Origin: JAVZLH01 sp049700435
GTDB taxonomy: Archaea; Thermoproteota; Bathyarchaeia; Bathyarchaeales; Bathycorpusculaceae
DNA: 27,825 bases
Direction: 5' to 3'
Assembly: GCA_049700435.1 (NCBI GenBank)
Contig: JBNAVK010000017.1
Location: 1 to 27,825, forward strand
The position numbers and the translations under genes are program-made. Under the pieces are notes generated by a model. That model had not been told where the DNA came from. It searched no databases and saw only the letters and a list, made by a program, of their open reading frames with translations. Shown one piece after another: positions 6,510 through 15,383 of this stretch. Position 1 is the stretch's first letter. The number at the start of each line of letters is the position of its first letter.

Positions 6510-7772
6510 ATGTCAACAGTTATTGAAGATATAATCGCTAGAAAAATTTTCCAAAGCCGAGGGCAAGAAACAATAGAAGTCGACGTGATCACAACCTCTG
6601 GGTTTGGCAGAGCATCAGCCCCAGCCGGAGAGAGCCGCAGCAGAGCCGAGGTGGTCTACTACCCAGAGGGAAGCGTGGATAAAGCCGTAGAAAAAGTTGA
6701 AGAGTTGATAGCTCCGGAATTGATAGGTTTGAACGCTGACTCTCAACATGAAATTGATAGGATACTCCACGAAATCGACGGTTCAAAGGATTTTAGAGTT
6801 ATAGGTGGAAACACGGCATTCGCCATCTCCCTAGCCACTGCGGAGGCCGCCGCAAACTCTTACGGTATTCTTCTCTTCCAATACTTAGGGGGACATGTCG
6901 CTAACGAGCTCCCATATCCCCTTGGAAATGTAATAAGCGGCGGAAAGCACACTCAAGGAAAAACACCGGACTTCCAAGAGTTTCTAGCCCTTCCCTACGA
7001 AGCTGAAAACTTTTTGGAGGCAGCCATTGCCAACGCCAAAATTCACAGCAAAACTGGCGCCATGCTGAAAGAGAAGAGCAAGCTTTTTAGTGGTGGAAAA
7101 AGCGATGAAGGAGCATGGATTGCGGACATAACAGACTTAGATGCGTTTGAGGTTCTAGCCGAAGCCTGCGAAGAAGTTGGTAATGAGCTTGGATTTAAAT
7201 GCGGCATGGGCATTGACGTTGCGGCATCCTCGCTATGGAGTAGAAAAGAAAAAGTTTATGATTACAGAAGGGAGGGGAAAAAACGCGATTCAGGAGAGCA
7301 GTTGGAGTACGTTTTGGAGCTTATAAAGAAATATCATTTAGTGTACGTTGAGGATCCCTTCCATGAGGAAGATTTTGCAAGCTTTGCAGAACTCACAAAA
7401 AAGGTTAAGGGCTGTTTGATCAGCGGCGACGACTTGTTCGCAACAAACAGCGAGAGACTGAGCCGCGGAATAGAGAAAGGCGCAGCCAACGCTATCATAA
7501 TAAAAGTAAATCAAGTAGGCACAATTACAGACGCTCTGGAAACAGTGGATTTAGCCAAAAGAAACGGGTACGTGCCAACAATGTCCCACCGTTCAGGAGA
7601 CACATGCGACTGGCACATAGCCCATTTGGCTGTAGCCTTCAAATGCCCAATAATAAAGACGGGAATAGCTGAAGGAGCAAGAATCGCGAAAATAAACGAG
7701 TTGATAAGGATGGAAGAGTTTCTTGAAGATAGAGCTAAAATGGCTGATCTTAGAAAGATTTTAGGGAGATGA
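6510..7772 (+). CDS. eno: Enolase, sequence-divergent form
   Basis: Enolase converts 2-phosphoglycerate to phosphoenolpyruvate in glycolysis and gluconeogenesis. Catalytic and metal residues can be aligned by motif: His147, Glu157, Glu200, Asp236 (IDVAASSLW), Glu281 (VEDPF), Asp307 (GDDLFATN), Lys332 (KVNQVGT), His360-Arg361-Ser362 and Lys383 (KTG). Two normally near-invariant segments differ: the mobile loop reads PAGESRSRAE rather than the SGASTG type, and after SHRSG the sequence is DTCDWHIAH rather than ETEDTFIAD. ATG 6510 is chosen because it gives the family N-terminus (ARKIFQSRG) and avoids a 62-base overlap with rpoN that the upstream ATG 6426 would need. The length is 420 residues. 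Enolase activity is likely but a related dehydratase is not excluded. Confidence 0.85.
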   Translation: MSTVIEDIIARKIFQSRGQETIEVDVITTSGFGRASAPAGESRSRAEVVYYPEGSVDKAVEKVEELIAPELIGLNADSQHEIDRILHEIDGSKDFRVIGGNTAFAISLATAEAAANSYGILLFQYLGGHVANELPYPLGNVISGGKHTQGKTPDFQEFLALPYEAENFLEAAIANAKIHSKTGAMLKEKSKLFSGGKSDEGAWIADITDLDAFEVLAEACEEVGNELGFKCGMGIDVAASSLWSRKEKVYDYRREGKKRDSGEQLEYVLELIKKYHLVYVEDPFHEEDFASFAELTKKVKGCLISGDDLFATNSERLSRGIEKGAANAIIIKVNQVGTITDALETVDLAKRNGYVPTMSHRSGDTCDWHIAHLAVAFKCPIIKTGIAEGARIAKINELIRMEEFLEDRAKMADLRKILGR

Positions 7773-7776
7773 AAAA

Positions 7777-8463
7777 ATGTCTGACGAAAAGGAAACAAAA
7801 GAAATGAAAGACGAAAGCAACCCGGAAGAGGAAACTGTAGCTGTTGCAGAAGAAGAACTGTTAATGCAGCGAGACGCCCTATTATCCGCGGGAATACACA
7901 TCGGAACGCGCATGAAAACAGGAGACATGGAAAACTTCATTTACCGCGTTAGACCAGACGGCCTATTCGTTTTGGACGTAAAAAAGACCGATGAACGCAT
8001 AAGGGTAGCAGCAAAGTTTCTAGCCAGGTTCGAACCCGCGAAAATTGCCGCGGCAGCCGCCAGACTTTACGCACAAGAACCTGTTAAAAAATTCTGTGAA
8101 GTAACAGGGGCAACCCCGGTAATTGGGCGATTTATACCGGGACTTTTGACAAATCCTCTTTATCCAAACCGCATTGAACCCGAAGTTTTGATAGTTTCTG
8201 ATCCGAGGGCTGATTCTCAAGCTGTTAAGGAGGCTTCGGCGGCTGGTATACCAGTAGTTGCATTGTGTAGCACAGACAACGAGTTTTCAGGGGTAGACCT
8301 TGTTATTCCAACAAACAATAAGGGCAGGCGCGCCTTGGCTGTGATTTACTGGTTGCTGGCAAGACAGATTCTGAGGGAGAGGGGCGAGCTGCCTCCGGAC
8401 AAGGATTTGCCCTTAACCATAGAGGATTTTGAAGCTAAAATCTCGAGGGAGGAGGAAACCTAA
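7777..8463 (+). CDS. rps2: 30S ribosomal protein S2
   Basis: Small-subunit body protein, archaeal form (uS2). Core segments are LLSAGIHIGTRMKTGDM, FIPGLLTNPLYPNRIEPEVLIVSDPRAD (quoted in part) and GIPVVALCSTDNE. The length is 228 residues, with an acidic, probably disordered N-terminal extension of about 27 residues rich in Glu and Asp. The ribosome binding site GGGAGATGA overlaps the enolase stop. Linkage of eno and rps2 is a conserved archaeal arrangement. Confidence 0.96.
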   Translation: MSDEKETKEMKDESNPEEETVAVAEEELLMQRDALLSAGIHIGTRMKTGDMENFIYRVRPDGLFVLDVKKTDERIRVAAKFLARFEPAKIAAAAARLYAQEPVKKFCEVTGATPVIGRFIPGLLTNPLYPNRIEPEVLIVSDPRADSQAVKEASAAGIPVVALCSTDNEFSGVDLVIPTNNKGRRALAVIYWLLARQILRERGELPPDKDLPLTIEDFEAKISREEET

Positions 8464-8467
8464 CAAA

Positions 8468-9319
8468 ATGGCGAAGGTTCGGCGTCCCACACAAGCTGGA
8501 GCATTCTACGAGGGAAACGCCGAGTCCTTGAAAAGACAAGTTGAAAATTGTTTTCTCCACGAGTTCGGCCCCGGGAAAATTCCGACAGTTGTTAAAACTG
8601 GTTTGAAAACGGTTACTGGTTTAGTTTGTCCACATGCCGGTTACATGTTTTCTGGTCCAGTAGCGGCTCACGCCTATTACTCGCTTGCTTGTGATGGTAA
8701 GCCAGATGTCGCCGTTATTTTTGGTCCGAACCATACGGGTTACGGCAGTGCTTTGGCTGTTATGAACGAGGGTTTTTGGCGTACTCCTTTGGGCGATGTG
8801 GAAGTTGACGGTGAAACAGCCAACCAGATTGTTCGTGAATCGCGTATTGTTGATGTTGACGACTCCGCCCACCGTTTTGAACATTCTATTGAGGTCCAGC
8901 TTCCTTTTCTCCAGTACCTTTACGGTTCAGAAACAAAAATCGTGCCGATCTGTTTTTTGATGCAAGATTTATCCTCAGCTAAAGAAGTTGGGAAAGCCGT
9001 GGCTAGGGCTTTAACCGGGAAAAACGCGGTGATCATAGCCTCTTCTGACATGACGCATTATGAACCTCAAAAAAGCGCCGAAAAAAAGGATAAAATGGCC
9101 TTGGAAGCAGTTGAAGAAATGGATGAAGACAAATTCTACTCAACAATTGAAACGCAACGCATAACTGCTTGCGGATACGGTCCAATAGCTGCTTTGATTA
9201 CCGCTGCAAAAATTTTGGGGACGAAAGAGGCAAAAGTGTTATGTTATAAGACAAGCGGAGATATAATTGGCGACTACTCAAGTGTTGTTGGGTATGCCGC
9301 TGTCTGCTTCAAAAAATAG
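8468..9319 (+). CDS. MEMO1 family protein
   Basis: Member of the MEMO family, which has the fold of class III extradiol dioxygenases and binds metal. The candidate site is complete: His56 (CPHAGYMFSG), His89 (GPNHTGYG), His197 (SSDMTHYE) and Cys235 (ACGYGP), with the conserved HSIEVQLPFLQYL segment at 139-151. The archaeal function is unknown; its steady place beside mevalonate kinase has led to the idea of a link to isoprenoid synthesis. ATG 8468 follows GGAGGAGG at about 8449-8456 and is the family start (KVRRPTQAGAFY). The length is 283 residues. Confidence 0.93.
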   Translation: MAKVRRPTQAGAFYEGNAESLKRQVENCFLHEFGPGKIPTVVKTGLKTVTGLVCPHAGYMFSGPVAAHAYYSLACDGKPDVAVIFGPNHTGYGSALAVMNEGFWRTPLGDVEVDGETANQIVRESRIVDVDDSAHRFEHSIEVQLPFLQYLYGSETKIVPICFLMQDLSSAKEVGKAVARALTGKNAVIIASSDMTHYEPQKSAEKKDKMALEAVEEMDEDKFYSTIETQRITACGYGPIAALITAAKILGTKEAKVLCYKTSGDIIGDYSSVVGYAAVCFKK

Positions 9320-9325
9320 TGGTGG

Positions 9326-10312
9326 ATGATGGGTGTCATTGCCTCAGCCCCAGCAAAAGTGATACTTCTCGGAGAACACTTCGTTGTATACGGCGAACCA
9401 GCCATCGTAACCGCCATAGACAGAAGAGCCTACGCAACAGTTGAAAACCGCAGCGACAAAAGGCTTTACCTACGCTCAGCAAACCTTAACTTGTCTGGAT
9501 ACTTTGACAACGGCAACTTCAAAGTTGAACATGGCGACTTAAGAGAAGCCATAATGAAGTTTGAACCGATCAAGCTAGCTGTAGAAAAAGTTTTGGAAAA
9601 ACATGGAGAAAAGACAGGATTAAACATTGAAATAAACTCAACAGTGCCCGTTGCCGCCGGTTTAGGGTCCTCAGCAGCTGTGGTGGCAGCGGTCACCAAG
9701 GCTGTCGGCGCCATTTTAGGCGTAGAACTGTCGAAGGAGGAAGTTTTCCGCATAACTTTCCAATCTGAAAAAATAGTGCACGGCTCCCCTTCAGGGATAG
9801 ACCCAGCGATTTCAACATTCGGTGGAACACTTGTTTTCCAGATGGACACGGGTTTTAAACCCCTTGAGGTTAAGGCTGACATCCCATTGGTTATAGGCTA
9901 CACTGGCGTGGAAAGGTCGACACGCACTCAAGTTGAGAAAGTGCGCGAGGTTAGGGAGAAGTATCCCCATGTTGTAGAGCCTATGATGCACGCTGCGAGG
10001 GAGCTTGTTCTCAGAGCTATCGACGCCTTAAAAGACAACGACTTGGAAACGCTTGGGGAATTGATGAACATAAACCACGCGTTGCTTTATGGGTTAGGCG
10101 TTTCAGACGATTCATTAGAATGGCTTATAAGCGCAGCCCGAAAGGCTGGAGCCTTAGGCGCGAAATTGACCGGGGCTGGAGGCGGCGGATGCATGATTGC
10201 GTTAACGAGAAGCGAGGAGATTGAAAAGGTTGTGGAAGCCATTCAGAGGGCTGGAGGAAGACCGTTTATAGCGAGGAAAACTGATGAGGGTGTTAGAGTT
10301 GAAACAGCCTAA
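9326..10312 (+). CDS. mvk: Mevalonate kinase
   Basis: GHMP-family kinase phosphorylating mevalonate to 5-phosphomevalonate in the archaeal isoprenoid pathway. Motif 1 is SAPAKVILLGEHFVVYGEP at the N-terminus, the ATP-binding loop is PVAAGLGSSAA (about 108-118), the catalytic aspartate is in GSPSGIDPAIS (Asp159), and motif 3 is LTGAGGGGCM near residue 285. The 328-residue length suits archaeal enzymes. Either ATG 9326 or 9329 may be used; GGTGG sits directly before them, unusually close. The 3' end overlaps the kinase gene that follows by about 29 bases. Confidence 0.95.
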   Translation: MMGVIASAPAKVILLGEHFVVYGEPAIVTAIDRRAYATVENRSDKRLYLRSANLNLSGYFDNGNFKVEHGDLREAIMKFEPIKLAVEKVLEKHGEKTGLNIEINSTVPVAAGLGSSAAVVAAVTKAVGAILGVELSKEEVFRITFQSEKIVHGSPSGIDPAISTFGGTLVFQMDTGFKPLEVKADIPLVIGYTGVERSTRTQVEKVREVREKYPHVVEPMMHAARELVLRAIDALKDNDLETLGELMNINHALLYGLGVSDDSLEWLISAARKAGALGAKLTGAGGGGCMIALTRSEEIEKVVEAIQRAGGRPFIARKTDEGVRVETA

Positions 10313-11099
10313 ACCCACAATTTTGAAAGTCGGCGGCTCCGTGATAACGGACAAAAATGAAGAGATGAAAGCAAGAACAGAAGTAATGAACAGAATAGCA
10401 GTGGAGATAAAGAAGGCAAATATTCAAAACTTGATAATAGTGCATGGCGGAGGAAGCTTCGGTCATCCAGTAGCCCAAAAATACGCCATAAAAGATGGGT
10501 TTAAAGAGGAGGCACAACGGATAGGATTTGCAGAAACCCACCACATAATGACTGTGCTTAACGGCTTATTTATGGACGCTTTAGTTTGGCAAGGGATTCC
10601 AGCGGTAAGCATAACGCCTTCATCCTGCATGTTAACGGAAGGTGGAAGAATAAAGTGTTTTGAAGACGCACCGCTAAGAATGTTGCTGGACATGGGCTTT
10701 CTCCCAGTTCTATATGGCGATGCAGTCTTAGACACAAACATGGGCTTCACAATTCTCTCCGGCGACCAGCAAATTGCCACAATCGCCACGAGACTTAACG
10801 CTGAACGAATTATAATCGGCGTTGACGTAGACGGATTATATGATGATGACCCAAAAATTAGAAAAAACGCTAAAATGTTCAAGCATTTAACGTTAGAAGA
10901 GCTTAAGAATCTTCAAAACAAAATAGGCAAGTCAACTGCTTGTGACGTTACTGGCGGAATGTTTGGCAAAATAGCTGAGCTCATACCAGCAATAGAAAAT
11001 GGAGTTCCAGTGTGGATTGTTAACGCTTCTAAGCCAAACTACATTTATAAGGCTCTTAAAGGAGAAGAGGTTGAAGGCACAATCATAGAGAAGGAGTAG
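10284..11099 (+). CDS. Isopentenyl phosphate kinase
   Basis: Amino-acid-kinase-fold enzyme that phosphorylates isopentenyl phosphate to isopentenyl diphosphate, the final kinase step of archaeal mevalonate pathways. Visible are the glycine-rich lysine loop LKVGGSVITDK (14-24), VHGGGSFGHP with the diagnostic catalytic histidine at residue 61, and GVDVDGLYDDDP in the ATP region. At 271 residues the length is typical. ATG 10284 overlaps mvk by 29 bases; GTG 10290 and TTG 10299 are alternatives. Its presence together with mvk implies the route through isopentenyl phosphate, rather than the eukaryotic double-kinase route, although the decarboxylase or phosphomevalonate dehydratase genes are outside the window. 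Confidence 0.93.
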   Translation: MRVLELKQPKPTILKVGGSVITDKNEEMKARTEVMNRIAVEIKKANIQNLIIVHGGGSFGHPVAQKYAIKDGFKEEAQRIGFAETHHIMTVLNGLFMDALVWQGIPAVSITPSSCMLTEGGRIKCFEDAPLRMLLDMGFLPVLYGDAVLDTNMGFTILSGDQQIATIATRLNAERIIIGVDVDGLYDDDPKIRKNAKMFKHLTLEELKNLQNKIGKSTACDVTGGMFGKIAELIPAIENGVPVWIVNASKPNYIYKALKGEEVEGTIIEKE

Positions 11100-11101
11100 T
11101 T

Positions 11102-12205
11102 TTGGCTAAGGAAACAGAAAGGCGCAAAGAAGAGCACATTCGAATTTCCCTAAACAAGAATGTTCAAGCAAAAAAGACCACAACAGGGTTCGAGGAAGTT
11201 CATCTAATCCACAAGGCTCTGCCCGAAATCGACAAACAAGAAATAGACTTATCAACAACCGTGCTTGGTCACAAGTTCTCCGCGCCCCTCATAGTGGGAG
11301 CAATAACCGGAGGAACAAGAGAGGCGACGAAGATAAATGCTGCAATAGCCGAAGCTGTTGAAAAACTTGGGCTTGGAATGGGGGTTGGAAGCCAACGCGC
11401 GGCAATAGAGGACAAGAGGCTTGATGAAACCTTTACAATAGCAAGAAAAAAGGCGCCAACAGCCTTTCTAATCGCAAACATTGGGGGCGTACAGCTCGCC
11501 AGAAGCTATGAAACAAAGGAAATCAAAAGAGCAATAGAAATGATTGACGCAGATGCCTTAGCAGTACATCTAAACCCGCTACAAGAAGCCGTACAGCCTG
11601 AGGGACAAACAAACTTTAAAGGAGTACTGGAAAAAATCAGCGAACTAGCCGAAAAATTAGACGTCCCAATAATTGCGAAGGAAACGGGTGCTGGAATAGC
11701 GGCTGAGGAAGCAAAAAAGCTTGAGGATGCTGGGGTAAAGGCGATAGATGTGAGCGGAAGCGGAGGCACAAGCTTCGCTGCTGTGGAATATCACAGAGCA
11801 AAAGACAAAGAAAACAAGTTTCAAAGCATACTCGGTGAGGCTTTCTGGGATTGGGGTATCCCCACAGCCATAAGCGTCGTCGAGGTTTCTCAAACAGTAA
11901 AGATACCCGTTATCGCATCTGGCGGAGTGCGCAGCGGCTTGGACATGGCGAAAGCCCTAGCCTTAGGTGCAAGCTTAACAAGCCTTTCCCATCCTATACT
12001 GAAAGCGGCAGTTAAAGGAGCCAAAGAAACTGAAAGCATGCTCTCATTTTTAATTGAGGAATTGAGGAACACCATGTTTCTTGTAGGCGCAAAATCAGTT
12101 GAGGATTTTCAGAAAGTGCCTGTTGTAGTGACTGGAAAGACTGCAGAGTGGTTGCGGATTAGAGGCTTTAACATAGAAGATTACGCCAAAAGAAGGAGAT
12201 GCTAA
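11102..12205 (+). CDS. fni: Isopentenyl-diphosphate delta-isomerase, type 2
   Basis: FMN- and NAD(P)H-dependent enzyme interconverting isopentenyl and dimethylallyl diphosphate. Its TIM-barrel motifs are visible: RRKEEHIRI near the N-terminus, PLIVGAITGG, MGVGSQRAAIED, HLNPLQEAVQPEGQ with the catalytic glutamine region, AKETGAG, DVSGSGGTSFA and SGGVRSG for FMN phosphate. The length is 367 residues. The start is TTG 11102, five bases after AAGGAG at 11091-11096, and gives the expected short N-terminus. It continues the isoprenoid block and stops just before idsA. Confidence 0.95.
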   Translation: MAKETERRKEEHIRISLNKNVQAKKTTTGFEEVHLIHKALPEIDKQEIDLSTTVLGHKFSAPLIVGAITGGTREATKINAAIAEAVEKLGLGMGVGSQRAAIEDKRLDETFTIARKKAPTAFLIANIGGVQLARSYETKEIKRAIEMIDADALAVHLNPLQEAVQPEGQTNFKGVLEKISELAEKLDVPIIAKETGAGIAAEEAKKLEDAGVKAIDVSGSGGTSFAAVEYHRAKDKENKFQSILGEAFWDWGIPTAISVVEVSQTVKIPVIASGGVRSGLDMAKALALGASLTSLSHPILKAAVKGAKETESMLSFLIEELRNTMFLVGAKSVEDFQKVPVVVTGKTAEWLRIRGFNIEDYAKRRRC

Positions 12206-12208
12206 GCT

Positions 12209-13279
12209 TTGGATATTGAAAAACTCCTTGAAGAAAAAGCCTCTTTAATCGATAAAACTATTGAAAAGTATATTCCTAGAAAAATTTCTAAAGAAACAGT
12301 TCTTTTCAAACTTAACCCGCCGAGATACGCACACAACCTAGAAACGCTAAACAAAGCCGTCGCAGAGCCCATTTGGGAGTTCCTTGACAGAGGTGGGAAA
12401 AGGTGGCGCCCATCCCTATTTCTACTAATCTGCGAGGCATTCGGCAAAAACCCAGATGATTTCCTAGACTTCGCCATAATTCCAGAAGTAATCCATAATG
12501 GAACGTTAATCATAGACGACATAGAAGACTCTTCAGATTATCGCAGAGGAAAACCTTGCACATACAAAATCTACGGCTTAGATATAGCCATAAACGCTGG
12601 AAACGCCATGTACTATCTACCGCTTCTGCCACTAATAAAAAACAAGGATAAAGTTCCGCCACAAAAACTTTGCAAAATCTACGAGATTTACGTGCAAGAA
12701 ATGATTAACCTGAGCCTTGGTCAGGCAATGGACATCGCTTGGCATAGAGGCTTAGCAAACGCGGACGAAATAGGCGAAAATGATTATTTGCAAATGTGCG
12801 CTTACAAAACTGGAACCTTAGCCAGAATGGCTGCTAAAATTGCTGCTGTTTTAGCTGACGCCACAACAGAACAAGTGGAGAAAATTGGTCATTTCGCTGA
12901 GAGTATGGGAGTAGCCTTTCAAATGCAAGACGACATCCTTGACTTGACGGGAGAAGAATTTGCGGAAAAAAAGGGCGGGCGCGGAAAAGACATAACTGAG
13001 GGAAAAAGAACCCTCATAGTTATTCACACGCTGAAAGTTGCAGATTCAAAAGACAAGAAAAGACTTATAGAAATACTTAACATGCACACTTCCAACCAGA
13101 AGCTGCGGGAAGAAGCCATAGCAATAATGAAGAAGTATGGCTCCATCGAATACACGAAAAACTTTGCAACCAAAATTGTAGAAGAAAGCTGGAGGGAAGT
13201 GGAAAAAATTTTGCCAGACTCCAAAGCAAAGGAAAAACTAAAAGCCTTCGCAGAGTTCTTGATTAAGAGGAAAATTTAA
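12209..13279 (+). CDS. idsA: Polyprenyl (probably geranylgeranyl) diphosphate synthase
   Basis: Trans-prenyltransferase that condenses isopentenyl diphosphate with allylic diphosphates. The first aspartate-rich motif is DDIED at 103-107 with RRGKP following, and the second is DDILD at 241-245 (FQMQDDILDL). RGGKRWRP at 61-68 binds diphosphate. Residues just before the first motif are small (HNGTLII), consistent with a long product such as the C20 used for archaeal lipids, but product length is inferred. The length is 356 residues. The start TTG 12209 follows AAGGAGATG at 12193. It closes the isoprenoid block before gltX. Confidence 0.93.
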   Translation: MDIEKLLEEKASLIDKTIEKYIPRKISKETVLFKLNPPRYAHNLETLNKAVAEPIWEFLDRGGKRWRPSLFLLICEAFGKNPDDFLDFAIIPEVIHNGTLIIDDIEDSSDYRRGKPCTYKIYGLDIAINAGNAMYYLPLLPLIKNKDKVPPQKLCKIYEIYVQEMINLSLGQAMDIAWHRGLANADEIGENDYLQMCAYKTGTLARMAAKIAAVLADATTEQVEKIGHFAESMGVAFQMQDDILDLTGEEFAEKKGGRGKDITEGKRTLIVIHTLKVADSKDKKRLIEILNMHTSNQKLREEAIAIMKKYGSIEYTKNFATKIVEESWREVEKILPDSKAKEKLKAFAEFLIKRKI

Positions 13280-13300
13280 ACACCCTAAGAGTGTAAACAT

Positions 13301-15055
13301 TTGCCACTCGAAGAAAATGTTGAACTCAAAGAAATTATTCGAAAAAACGCTTTACTAAACGCTATTAGGCATGGTGGTAAAGCCCAAGCAGGTCCAGTTA
13401 TAGGGAAAATTTTGGCGGAAAAACCCGAGCTTAAAACCAAGGTCAAGGAACTGTCAGCCCTCATCAATAGAATAGTTGAGGAAGTCAACAAGTTAACGCC
13501 AAGCGAACAGAGGAAAATCATCAAGGAAAAGTGGCCTGAAACACTAACAAGAGAGGAGAAAACTGAAGAGAAGAAGCGTCTCCCACCCCTTCCAAACGTT
13601 GAAAAGTACGGCAAAGTTGTAACGCGTTTCTCACCTAATCCGGACTGCGTTCTGCATCTTGGTTCAGCAAGAGCCATAATATTATGCCACGAGTACGCAC
13701 GCATGTATAAAGGCAGGTTTATTCTACGCTTCGAAGATACAGACCCAAAGTTGAAGAGACCTGTTTTAGAGTTTTATGACCGTATTAGAGATGACTTAGC
13801 GTGGCTTGGATGCAAGCCAGATGAGGAATATATTCAAAGCGACAGAATTCACATATACTATGAGCACGCGGAAAAACTGCTGAGGGAAGGCAACGCTTAC
13901 ATCTGCACATGCCAACCAGAAACCTTCAGAAAGAAAATCCTAGCCAACCAGCCTTGTAAATGTCGCAATTTACCACCGAAAGAACACCTCACAAGATGGC
14001 AACGCATGCTTAAAGGAGACTATAAAGAAGGCGAAGCAGTACTTCGGGTAAAAACTGACTTGCAACATCCAAACCCAGCAGTTAGAGACTGGCCAGCTTT
14101 AAGAGTCATAGACAGCGAAAAATATCCACATCCACGCGTTGGAAGCAAATACTGCGTATGGCCCTTATACAATTTTGCATGCGGCATAGACGACCATCTT
14201 ATGGGTATAACCCACATAATACGAGGAAAAGAACACCTCACAAACATGATCAGGCAAGAGTACATGTACAGGCATTTTGGCTGGAAGTACCCAGAAGCCA
14301 TACACTATGGGAGGTTAAAAATTACAGGCGCGTCCCTAAGCAAGTCAAAAATTGTTCAGGGGATTAGAGAAGGCCTTTACAAGGATTGGGATGATCCTCG
14401 CCTCGCGACTTTTGCTGCTTTGAGGAGGAGGGGGATAACTCCTGAGGCTATTAAAAAGTTGATAATTGATGTTGGGCCTAAAACTTCGGATGTTGTTTTA
14501 AGCTGGGAGAATTTGTATGCTTACAACCGCAAAATCCTTGACCAAGCGGTTGACCGGTACTTCTTTGTGCAAGACCCAATAGAGTTAACCGTTAAGGGTG
14601 TTCCAAAGCCGTTTAAGGTAAGGCTGAATTTGCATCCGGAACATCCAGAAAGGGGTTTCAGAGAATACATCATAAAGCCTAAAGAGGATTATTCTGTGAA
14701 GTTCTGGATTACAAGGAGAGATGCTGCCGACGCGAAGACGGAAGAGCTGGTGCGTCTTATGGAGCTTTTCAACATAAAAATCGAAAATGTAAGCTCATAC
14801 TTCGCTGAGGCACTATTTGTCAGTGAAGCCTACGAGGATGCGAAGAAAGCCAAGGCTAAGCTTATTCACTGGATACCAGTTGGGGAAGACATGCCATGCC
14901 AAGTTGTGATGCCAGACGCCACAACAGCCGAAGGAATAGCAGAAGGCGCTTGCAACAGGCTAAAGCCAAACACCATAGTACAGTTTGAACGGTTCGGCTT
15001 CGCCAGAATAGACAAAGTTGACAAGAAATTAACTGCATATTACGCCCATAAATAA
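13301..15055 (+). CDS. gltX: Glutamyl-tRNA synthetase, archaeal type
   Basis: Class I synthetase charging tRNA-Glu (and usually tRNA-Gln in archaea, for later amidation). The N-terminal helical region NALLNAIRHGGKAQAGPVIG is typical of archaeal/eukaryotic GluRS. The HIGH motif appears as HLGS (FSPNPDCVLHLGSARA, about residue 118), and the KMSKS motif as SLSKSK near residue 347. A C-terminal beta-barrel anticodon domain follows. The length of 584 residues is normal. The start is TTG 13301, 21 bases after idsA, with only a weak GAGTG nearby as ribosome binding site. It links the isoprenoid block with srp19. Confidence 0.95.
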   Translation: MPLEENVELKEIIRKNALLNAIRHGGKAQAGPVIGKILAEKPELKTKVKELSALINRIVEEVNKLTPSEQRKIIKEKWPETLTREEKTEEKKRLPPLPNVEKYGKVVTRFSPNPDCVLHLGSARAIILCHEYARMYKGRFILRFEDTDPKLKRPVLEFYDRIRDDLAWLGCKPDEEYIQSDRIHIYYEHAEKLLREGNAYICTCQPETFRKKILANQPCKCRNLPPKEHLTRWQRMLKGDYKEGEAVLRVKTDLQHPNPAVRDWPALRVIDSEKYPHPRVGSKYCVWPLYNFACGIDDHLMGITHIIRGKEHLTNMIRQEYMYRHFGWKYPEAIHYGRLKITGASLSKSKIVQGIREGLYKDWDDPRLATFAALRRRGITPEAIKKLIIDVGPKTSDVVLSWENLYAYNRKILDQAVDRYFFVQDPIELTVKGVPKPFKVRLNLHPEHPERGFREYIIKPKEDYSVKFWITRRDAADAKTEELVRLMELFNIKIENVSSYFAEALFVSEAYEDAKKAKAKLIHWIPVGEDMPCQVVMPDATTAEGIAEGACNRLKPNTIVQFERFGFARIDKVDKKLTAYYAHK

Positions 15056-15074
15056 CGAAAAAGCGTGGGGGAAC

Positions 15075-15380
15075 ATGCGTAAACAAGATAAAATAATCAT
15101 ATGGTCAGCCTACTTCGATTCAACAAAAACTAGAGGAGAGGGAAGACGTATTCCAAAAAGTTTGGCTGTGCCATCCCCAAAAATCACGGAAATCAGGGAT
15201 GCTGCTGAGAAGCTTGGTTTGGAGTGTGAAGTTGTTTTGGATGTTAGCTATCCGAAGACACCTTGGCTGAAAACTGGAATGCTCCTCGTAAGGAAAAGCG
15301 AGCCCAAAGACAAAACAATCAAAAAGATTGCGAAAAACCTTCAAAAAATCCGAAGTGCAATGCAACTGTCAAATAAATGA
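15075..15380 (+). CDS. srp19: Signal recognition particle 19 kDa protein
   Basis: SRP19 binds the tips of 7S RNA helices 6 and 8 and allows SRP54 to join, for targeting of membrane proteins. The family signature is WSAYFDSTKTRGEGRRIPK near the N-terminus, with the preceding segment KIII; AVPSPKITEIRDAAEKLG and SYPKTPWLKTGMLLV follow. The length is 101 residues. ATG 15075 follows GGGGGAA at a short spacing. It is the last gene of the plus-strand array, and its stop lies only three bases from that of rps8e on the other strand. Confidence 0.95.
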   Translation: MRKQDKIIIWSAYFDSTKTRGEGRRIPKSLAVPSPKITEIRDAAEKLGLECEVVLDVSYPKTPWLKTGMLLVRKSEPKDKTIKKIAKNLQKIRSAMQLSNK

Positions 15381-15383
15381 AGC

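Noticed and set aside
13281..13300. Possible small hairpin between idsA and gltX
   Set aside because: ACACC and GTGT can pair only over about four bases, too weak to count.
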